Shown: positions 21,851 through 27,371 of the stretch, piece after piece
How the letters are laid out: every line of letters begins with the position of its first letter
Numbering within the stretch: position 1 is the stretch's first letter
Source: MGIIb-P sp963934015
Lineage (GTDB): Archaea > Thermoplasmatota > Poseidoniia > Poseidoniales > Thalassarchaeaceae
Length of the DNA: 27,371 nt
Direction of reading: 5' to 3'
NCBI GenBank assembly: GCA_963934015.1
Contig: CAWVWT010000027.1
Coordinates: 1 to 27,371 of the forward strand
Notes under the pieces: generated by a model
Seen by the model: only the letters and a program-made list of their open reading frames with translations
Databases searched by the model: none
What the model was told of the DNA's origin: nothing
Translations under genes and position numbers: made by a program

Positions 21851-22654
21851 GTGTCAAGTGGAGATTTGGTTTGGGTTGGGGCCGCTCCTCTCGGTGCCGG
21901 TGAGATGAAACGTCTCCGCAGGGACCTCATATTGCAGCGCACTGTGCTATGGGTACCAACCGGTTTGCTCACCGCAATGCTGTTGCTTTTTCTATTCAAA
22001 CTCCCTTTATCCAATCCAGAATCAATTCTGACACTAGGATTCGCCGTATTGGTAGGTCTCGGATTGGGGCGAATTTCCGGCAATCAACGCTTTTCACGAA
22101 TTAAGGATGCACTATTGGAAGGATTGGATATTGCTCCAATGTTGCATCAAGAAGGTAGAGGGATCACTGCTCGATTCCTCGGGATGCCTGGTGGTGCCGA
22201 CATACTGGATGTACTAATGCGTCCTCAAGAAGGTGGCGAACTTGCCAAGGAAAAAGATCAGTGGGGACGAGTTGTTTACAAAACACGTGGAGATGATCCT
22301 CGGGGACCCGCTGAAGGGTCGGGGGCTGATACCATCGATTCAAGGATGCCACGTATTGACGCCATGACACCTCGGCCAGAGTTTGAAGGGTTGGAAGGTG
22401 AATTAACTGAAGGGGAAAAACTGCTTGAAGAAGCCTCCTTTGTGCGCGACATCAAATCACAAGAGGCTTGGAATTATGCCCAAGCACACGACCCGGAGTT
22501 GATTGAAGCCGGTGTTGAAAAACTAGGTGATTTGGTGGCCAAGGGTCACGATTTTGGCGAATCTGGGAGTTTTCCAGAAGCACCTAACCGCGCTGCACCC
22601 AATACGCCTCCACCGTCGCAGAAAGGGCTCGATGAGGATTCGTCTCAGGATTGA
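21851..22654 (+). CDS. Two-helix membrane protein with acidic cytoplasmic tail
   Basis: A 267-residue protein starting at GTG 21851. A basic segment (EMKRLRRDLILQR) precedes two membrane helices (~33-50, VPTGLLTAMLLLFLF, and ~58-73, ILTLGFAVLVGLGLG). The remainder, ~190 residues, is hydrophilic and rich in Glu, Asp and Gly, partly disordered, with a conserved-looking helical part (SQEAWNYAQAHDPELIEAGV). No family recognised. It lies 9 nt after the coiled-coil membrane gene, so co-expression is almost certain. Its last 71 bp overlap the convergent epimerase gene, which is unusual and makes this C-terminus constrained by both strands. Confidence 0.72.
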   Translation: MSSGDLVWVGAAPLGAGEMKRLRRDLILQRTVLWVPTGLLTAMLLLFLFKLPLSNPESILTLGFAVLVGLGLGRISGNQRFSRIKDALLEGLDIAPMLHQEGRGITARFLGMPGGADILDVLMRPQEGGELAKEKDQWGRVVYKTRGDDPRGPAEGSGADTIDSRMPRIDAMTPRPEFEGLEGELTEGEKLLEEASFVRDIKSQEAWNYAQAHDPELIEAGVEKLGDLVAKGHDFGESGSFPEAPNRAAPNTPPPSQKGLDEDSSQD

Positions 22655-23516
22655 AGCCGAGAAGTTGTTTAGCCTTGTCAATCGATGCTGATGAATGAAG
22701 AATATCACCCTCCCGCGATGGTGCAAAGATGGGTTCAACAGATGCAATGGTGGGTTCCTTTTCACCCAGTAAATGACGTAGTGTGGTAAACAATTCCATC
22801 ACTGACACCGTGGAACCTGAAGCGATATTGTAGACTTCTCCAAGGGCATCCGCATTCTCAGTTATCAACGCCTGTAAATTGATCTGGGCAACATCGGATA
22901 CGCTCACGAAATCTCGCGTCGCTTCACCTGTACCAAAAATTGTTGGTGATTTGTTGTCTGTTAACATCTGAATGAATGTTGGAATGACTGCTCCATAAGC
23001 ACCATTTGGATCTTGGCGGGGCCCGTGGACGTTGAAATAGCGTAGAGAGATGGCTTCAATTCCTGAATGGAGAATGGCTATTTCGGCAGCCAATTTATCT
23101 TCAGCATACGGAGATTGGCAATTTGCTGTGGTCAGCTCTGTCACAGGCATATCTGTGGCATCCCCATAGATGGCTGCAGTACTGGAGAATACAATCCGCT
23201 TGATTCCCACTTGATGGGCTGCCTCGATGACATTGAGGGTACCTTGCAAATTGATGGATTCTGATAATGATGGATCGGCGACGGAAGCTGGGACGGATGC
23301 CAATGCTGCAAGATGAGCGATGTGAGTACAACCAGACATCGCTGAGAGTACTTCCTCGAAATTTCTCACGTCACCTTCGATGATGGTTGCACCATCAATC
23401 CGAGTATGGCCGCTTGAGAAATCATCGAAGGCGATAACTTCAGCGCCGTAGTGCAACAAAGTCTCGCAAACGTACGAACCAATGAAGCCCGCACCACCCG
23501 TTACGAAAACACGCAT
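22584..23516 (-). CDS. NAD-dependent UDP-sugar epimerase/dehydratase family protein (GalE/WbpP-like)
   Basis: An extended short-chain dehydrogenase of 310 residues, most likely a UDP-glucose/UDP-GlcNAc 4-epimerase. The NAD site is MRVFVTGGAGFIGSYV. The catalytic residues are in FSSTAAIYGD and SPYAEDKLAAE (Y-x3-K). Typical substrate-side motifs follow: LRYFNVHGPRQDPNG and GTGEATRDFVSVSDVA. ATG 23516 is chosen because the fold starts there; the 47 upstream in-frame residues overlap the divergent dehydrogenase. It is divergent from a UDP-sugar dehydrogenase, and both would supply sugar nucleotides for a surface polysaccharide or glycoprotein glycans. Confidence 0.92.
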   Translation of the reverse strand: MRVFVTGGAGFIGSYVCETLLHYGAEVIAFDDFSSGHTRIDGATIIEGDVRNFEEVLSAMSGCTHIAHLAALASVPASVADPSLSESINLQGTLNVIEAAHQVGIKRIVFSSTAAIYGDATDMPVTELTTANCQSPYAEDKLAAEIAILHSGIEAISLRYFNVHGPRQDPNGAYGAVIPTFIQMLTDNKSPTIFGTGEATRDFVSVSDVAQINLQALITENADALGEVYNIASGSTVSVMELFTTLRHLLGEKEPTIASVEPIFAPSREGDILHSSASIDKAKQLLGFNPETNPHRALSATVEAYWVQRG

Positions 23517-23518
23517 AT

Positions 23519-23535
23519 GCCGCCCTACGGGCGGC
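23519..23535. promoter_or_regulatory. Perfect GC-rich hairpin in divergent promoter
   Basis: GCCGCCC and GGGCGGC flank a 3-base TAC loop, starting 3 bp before the epimerase start codon, within the 52-bp gap to the dehydrogenase start. As DNA it is an operator candidate. As RNA it would be the 5' leader of the epimerase mRNA, if that mRNA has one. Confidence 0.4.
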
Positions 23536-23568
23536 GTTCTTTGATGCATTTGGTCGACCGAGGGCTTG

Positions 23569-24951
23569 ATGAAGCAAGAGTTAGGCCGTAAATTCATGGG
23601 ATGGGATGCTGGGTTCGCCTCTCGAGCCGATTCTGGTGACTTGAGTGTCGGTATCATTGGGCTTGGCTATGTTGGACTTCCAACCGCTATTGGGTTCCGT
23701 GATGCAGGGTTCAATGTCTGGGGGGTGGACCTTTCAGACCGAATTATCAACGCCTTGCACGAAGGCCGTAATCCATTGGGCGACCCCGATCTAGACGACA
23801 TGATTCCAGCCCCTGACTCTGACCGCTGGACGATTACTCGCAGCACAGCAGAGGCAACTGCAGCCTGCGATGTACTAATTGTGACCGTTCCCACACCGGT
23901 TTCTGATGATCTCAAACCGGACCTCACCTATGTTGAGAGTGCCGGCCGTGCTGTGTTTGAAGCCGCCGGGAAAGGCAACCGCAAAGTTGTGATTCTCGAA
24001 AGTACCGTCTATCCTGGTGTGACTGCAAGCACTTGGCTACCAATTCTAGATGAATTAGGACTCACAGAGGGTATAGACGTCGAAGTGGCTTACTGTCCTG
24101 AAAGATTCAACCCTGGCGACCCAAACCATGGTGTTCGCCAAGTAGCTCGAGTCATCGGATGTTCTGACCCTGTAGTTGGAGAGAGCCTTGTGCATCTCTA
24201 TCGCCGGCTGACTGTCGAAGATGTTCGGTATGTTGGCAAGATCGAGGTTGCTGAAGCGACCAAGGTCATCGAGAATGTTCAACGCGATATCAACATCGCA
24301 TTGGTCAACGAATTGGCGCAAATTTTCCCTGAATTAGATCTGGATGTCGAGGATGTATTGTCAGCGGCTGCGACCAAGTGGAATTTCCACCGGTACACAC
24401 CTGGAATTGGTGTGGGTGGGCATTGTATCCCTGTGGACCCTTACTACATGATGCAGCGAGCACAAGAGGTGGGTGTGCCGGCCGAACTGATTACTGCTGC
24501 AAGAGCAGTCAACCGAATGATGCCTCGGCATGTGTCTGGGGTATTGCGTGAACTTCTCTACCGCGCGGGTGTTCCGGCAGATGGAGGTCGGGTCTTGTTT
24601 CTTGGTTGGTCTTACAAGGCAGGCGTGGGCGACGCCCGTGAAACACCTGCAGATCCACTTGCTGCGAGCCTGATTGAAACTGGCGTTTCGGTTTCAACAT
24701 GGGACCCATATCTTTCAGCAGAAGACATTCCAGATGGAATTGATGTCATCGAAGATATTGATGCTGCCAGTGATTTTGACATGGTGGTGCTGGCAACAGC
24801 TCATCCCGAATGTATGGATCTAGATTGGCAGGGCTTGTACGCGCGCATGCGTACACCGATTCTCTACGATGGTCGACGTGTGCTCGACTTGGATGCAATG
24901 CAAGCGATGGGTTGGAAAGCCAATGCGGTTGGCTCACCCATGCAGTATTAA
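23569..24951 (+). CDS. UDP-N-acetyl-hexosamine/UDP-sugar dehydrogenase (WecC/WbpA/TviB-type)
   Basis: It oxidises the C6 of a UDP-sugar twice to give a UDP-uronic acid for surface glycans. At 460 residues it has the three-part family plan: an N-terminal Rossmann domain (SVGIIGLGYVGLPTAIGF), a central helical domain (GKIEVAEATKVIENVQRDIN), the catalytic Cys286 in GIGVGGHCIPVDPYY, and a C-terminal UDP-binding domain (LGWSYKAGVGDARETPA). The HCIPVDPYY form points to the UDP-ManNAc/UDP-GlcNAc group rather than UDP-glucose dehydrogenase. ATG 23569 is used; ATG 23596 is an alternative. The nucleotidyltransferase follows after 28 nt. Confidence 0.93.
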   Translation: MKQELGRKFMGWDAGFASRADSGDLSVGIIGLGYVGLPTAIGFRDAGFNVWGVDLSDRIINALHEGRNPLGDPDLDDMIPAPDSDRWTITRSTAEATAACDVLIVTVPTPVSDDLKPDLTYVESAGRAVFEAAGKGNRKVVILESTVYPGVTASTWLPILDELGLTEGIDVEVAYCPERFNPGDPNHGVRQVARVIGCSDPVVGESLVHLYRRLTVEDVRYVGKIEVAEATKVIENVQRDINIALVNELAQIFPELDLDVEDVLSAAATKWNFHRYTPGIGVGGHCIPVDPYYMMQRAQEVGVPAELITAARAVNRMMPRHVSGVLRELLYRAGVPADGGRVLFLGWSYKAGVGDARETPADPLAASLIETGVSVSTWDPYLSAEDIPDGIDVIEDIDAASDFDMVVLATAHPECMDLDWQGLYARMRTPILYDGRRVLDLDAMQAMGWKANAVGSPMQY

Positions 24952-24979
24952 CAAAAACTAGAACACGAGGCGAGATTCA

Positions 24980-25744
24980 ATGAAGGCGATTTTAGTTGCA
25001 GGCGGACATGGGTCCAGACTCTATCCATTTACTCGCTATACCCACAAGACTCTGTTACCCCTTCACAAACGACCTGTAATTGATTATGCTCTCGCTACCA
25101 TCCGACGATCTGGAATTACAGATATCACAATCATTGGCAATCGATTTATTGGACAAATTGCCCAGCATGTAGGTACTGGATTACCTGGCGAAAATATACA
25201 CTATGTTATCGAAGAAAAGCCACTAGGTGTTCACCATGCCCTAAATCTTGCAAGGCCACATGTTGAAGGGAGTCGTGTTCTTTTGTATTTTTCAGATAAT
25301 ATCACGACCATCGAACTCACTGATGCCGTGGCCGAATTTCGCCAATCTGAAGTGCCACCTGGATGTGCATTGGTGGGGCGTGAAGTTGAGGATCCAGAAC
25401 GATTTGGGGTTGCAGTATTCGATGAGAATGGGGCGCTGGCAGATATCATTGAAAAACCAAAAAAACCACCGTCTTCATTTGCAATAGGGGGGATTTACCT
25501 TTTTGACGAAACTTTCTGGGGGCGGCTAGATTTAGTCGTGGCGGACAAAGGGGAACAAATGTCAATTTCAGATGTGAATAGAACCTATGTCTATGAAGGA
25601 ATGGCATCAATCATTCAATCAGAAAATTCATTGTGGATTGATTGCGGTACACCTGATGCACTGTTTGAAGCAGCAGTCTTGGCGGAAGCCGGTAAATTAT
25701 CGCCAGAACCATGTAACTACAGAGATGGCGATGAACCTCTTTGA
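24980..25744 (+). CDS. Sugar-1-phosphate nucleotidylyltransferase (RmlA-like)
   Basis: It activates a sugar-1-phosphate with a nucleoside triphosphate, giving a nucleotide sugar. The 254-residue sequence opens with MKAILVAGGHGSRLYPFT and THKTLLPLHKRPVIDYAL, the nucleotide-binding signature. EEKPLGVHHALNLA and LLYFSDNI carry substrate and metal-binding positions, and DPERFGVAVFDENG, IIEKPKKPPS and AIGGIYLFDETFW are typical of RmlA. The final LWIDCGTPDALFEAA is also characteristic. Whether the product is dTDP-glucose or another nucleotide sugar is not decidable; no rmlBCD is seen here. A GAGGCGAG stretch lies ~9 nt before the ATG and could act as a ribosome-binding site. Confidence 0.92.
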   Translation: MKAILVAGGHGSRLYPFTRYTHKTLLPLHKRPVIDYALATIRRSGITDITIIGNRFIGQIAQHVGTGLPGENIHYVIEEKPLGVHHALNLARPHVEGSRVLLYFSDNITTIELTDAVAEFRQSEVPPGCALVGREVEDPERFGVAVFDENGALADIIEKPKKPPSSFAIGGIYLFDETFWGRLDLVVADKGEQMSISDVNRTYVYEGMASIIQSENSLWIDCGTPDALFEAAVLAEAGKLSPEPCNYRDGDEPL

Positions 25745-25781
25745 TAGTCAAATTTAGAATACAATATAGGATGTTATTCTC

Positions 25782-27371
25782 ATGGGTGGTGAGATTGATG
25801 ACCCCATTACGGCCAACCAACTACTACTTTCTGTGATGATCGGGGCGGTTACGATTCTGATGATTTCCTCATCACTTGGACCTGCAATTGTCAAGCCATT
25901 GTTACTAGATGGCAGCCTAATCAGCGATGGGCGGTATGCATTCGTCTTCGATGCTCATGAGAGTATTGGCGATGATGGGGTGGTGAGTGTTGTAGGAATT
26001 GGGTCTTCTGTAACACAATATGCGATGAATGGAGAATGTATGCAAAATGAATCTGTTGTTGAAGCCGCTAGATTCTACAATTTAGCAATGTCTGGGGGCA
26101 AAGCATATTCTGAAATGGTACAAATTCCCGCACTAATAGAGGCAAAACCGGATATTGTGATGGTCGAAGTCGGACCTAACAGTCTCTGGGGTTGGAATGG
26201 TGATGGGTGGGGCTCCTTGCAAGAATATCATGAATTCAGGTTTCAATTGCTCTCAATGACAATGGATCCCCAACACATTGGAGGATGGTACGATATTTTG
26301 GAGCCCAATGACCGAAAATATATCGACACTGCATCTGTAGAAGTTTTGGATTCTTGGAGTGAATACTCACGTGATGCGATAGAAGAATATCTGCGAAGAG
26401 AAATCGATGGGGTGTCAAATTCATTAGATTTAGGACACAGTAAATATGTCCCATCTGTTGGAACCGATGAATGGGACCAATATCTGAGTAAGCCAAATTG
26501 GAGAGACAGTGTTTTTGATTCAAAGAGCCCTGAAGAAATCCGTCAAATATTGGATGATATTATGCCTTCAAAGGCAACGCAAGGAGTCTACAATCCACAT
26601 CCAAATGGAACTCAAAATCATCGGGCTTTGGATTATATCATCCATGAATTGCTAAATGCTTCTATTGAGGTTGTTTTAGTTGGCGTCCCACATCATCCTT
26701 GGGTAAACGGATATCTTGAATCAGGTCAATTGGATGGCATGAATCAAACATATGATTTCTATACCCAATTAGAGGGCGTCACTCCCCTACAAATGTATTG
26801 GGAAGAGTGGCCGAGTAATGCCTTCAGAGATCGAAACCATCTTGATGCAGAAGGTCGAGAAATATTCTGCAAGCGAGTAACACCGATTATTGATGCTATT
26901 CTAAGGGACGAAAATCCAAAAGATGTGGAGATTGACCCCAGTGTTTTCAACATTGGAGGGGATGATGTGGTCTTGGTTGAGGCATGTGAGGGTTCTAATC
27001 AATTGTTTGAAGAAGACAATGGCTCCATTCTACTCGAAGCTGAAGATTACTCACATTGTTTACATGGTACGTGGGGTGCAGAGAATATCGAATGGATTAC
27101 TGAATCCACCAAGGAAGGGTACAATGGTTCAGGTTACGTCGTAGCGAGCCCAGATCAAAAGAAGAAAGTGGGGGATACCACGGATGGCCCTCGAATTGGT
27201 TTCAATATCAGTTTCCAAAATTCAGGGGCCTACCACGTATGGATTCGAATGTCGGGGCCAAGTGGGTCTAGCGACTCCATCCATGTCGGGATCAATGGGA
27301 TGCCAGTCACATTTGGAGCAAATGGACTGGGAATCTGGGATGGTGATTTAGGAGATGTTTGGATGTGGAAA
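25782..27371 (+). CDS. Membrane-anchored SGNH/AlgX-like protein with CBM6/35-like domain (partial, 3' end cut)
   Basis: The open frame runs from ATG 25782 to the right edge (530 codons, no stop). After a short tail, one membrane helix (residues ~13-33, LLLSVMIGAVTILMISSSLG) anchors it outside the cell. Residues ~65-370 look like an SGNH-type hydrolase/O-acyltransferase: GIGSS with a candidate nucleophile Ser75, VEVGPNS near 130, and a DRNHLD motif with Asp350 and His353 near the end. From ~416, ILLEAEDYSHCLHGTW begins a beta-sandwich typical of CBM6/35-like carbohydrate-binding modules. It follows the sugar-nucleotide genes by 37 nt, so a role in acylating or trimming a surface polysaccharide is plausible. 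Activity is inferred from motifs only. Confidence 0.82.
   Translation, partial: MGGEIDDPITANQLLLSVMIGAVTILMISSSLGPAIVKPLLLDGSLISDGRYAFVFDAHESIGDDGVVSVVGIGSSVTQYAMNGECMQNESVVEAARFYNLAMSGGKAYSEMVQIPALIEAKPDIVMVEVGPNSLWGWNGDGWGSLQEYHEFRFQLLSMTMDPQHIGGWYDILEPNDRKYIDTASVEVLDSWSEYSRDAIEEYLRREIDGVSNSLDLGHSKYVPSVGTDEWDQYLSKPNWRDSVFDSKSPEEIRQILDDIMPSKATQGVYNPHPNGTQNHRALDYIIHELLNASIEVVLVGVPHHPWVNGYLESGQLDGMNQTYDFYTQLEGVTPLQMYWEEWPSNAFRDRNHLDAEGREIFCKRVTPIIDAILRDENPKDVEIDPSVFNIGGDDVVLVEACEGSNQLFEEDNGSILLEAEDYSHCLHGTWGAENIEWITESTKEGYNGSGYVVASPDQKKKVGDTTDGPRIGFNISFQNSGAYHVWIRMSGPSGSSDSIHVGINGMPVTFGANGLGIWDGDLGDVWMWK

Overview
The window looks like a chromosomal stretch from a marine planktonic archaeon, most likely Marine Group II/III Euryarchaeota (Poseidoniales-like, Thermoplasmatota). 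This is inferred, not proven. The supporting signs are an archaeal-type 4-phosphopantoate--beta-alanine ligase, a KEOPS Pcc1-like subunit, a PGF-CTERM-like surface cupredoxin, TATA-like boxes 25-30 nt before start codons with few Shine-Dalgarno sites (leaderless style), and peptidases suited to a protein-eating heterotroph.

Layout. Positions 1-2062 hold a TM2-domain protein and two cyclophilins (one lipoprotein, one cytosolic), interspersed with three copies of a ~60-75 bp intergenic repeat. Positions 2108-3706 encode a class II fumarase with a ribbon-helix-helix-like DNA-binding domain fused to its N-terminus. Positions ~3790-5095 contain no believable protein but carry, on the minus strand, a very large structured RNA of about 1.3 kb: at least twelve GNRA and three UUCG tetraloop hairpins, and an internal ~320-nt tandem duplication whose copies differ by changes that keep the stems paired. 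I cannot assign it to a known RNA family and consider it the main discovery candidate. Positions 5186-8387 (minus) encode a beta-propeller protein, an M32 carboxypeptidase and a NikR-like metal regulator. The regulator is divergent from a ZIP9-like metal transporter (8450-9565), with a palindrome over both TATA regions. An anchored S15/CocE-type hydrolase follows and converges on the cupredoxin.

Positions 12277-20240 are mostly housekeeping: a GST/mPGES-2-like protein, a membrane protein in an operon with mutY, pcc1-like, an FAD oxidoreductase divergent from nadC, nadC followed by phosphopantothenate synthesis (NAD and CoA cofactors), a coiled-coil protein, and a LeuB-like dehydrogenase. Positions 20344-22654 hold three unrecognised genes: one soluble with a coiled coil and two with membrane hairpins. 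Positions 22584-27371 form a surface-polysaccharide cluster: a UDP-sugar epimerase, divergently a UDP-sugar dehydrogenase, a sugar-1-phosphate nucleotidylyltransferase, and a membrane-anchored SGNH/AlgX-like protein with a CBM6/35-like domain that runs off the right edge.

No rRNA, tRNA, CRISPR array, insertion sequence or prophage was seen. Coordinates of RNA ends, promoters and operators are read by eye.
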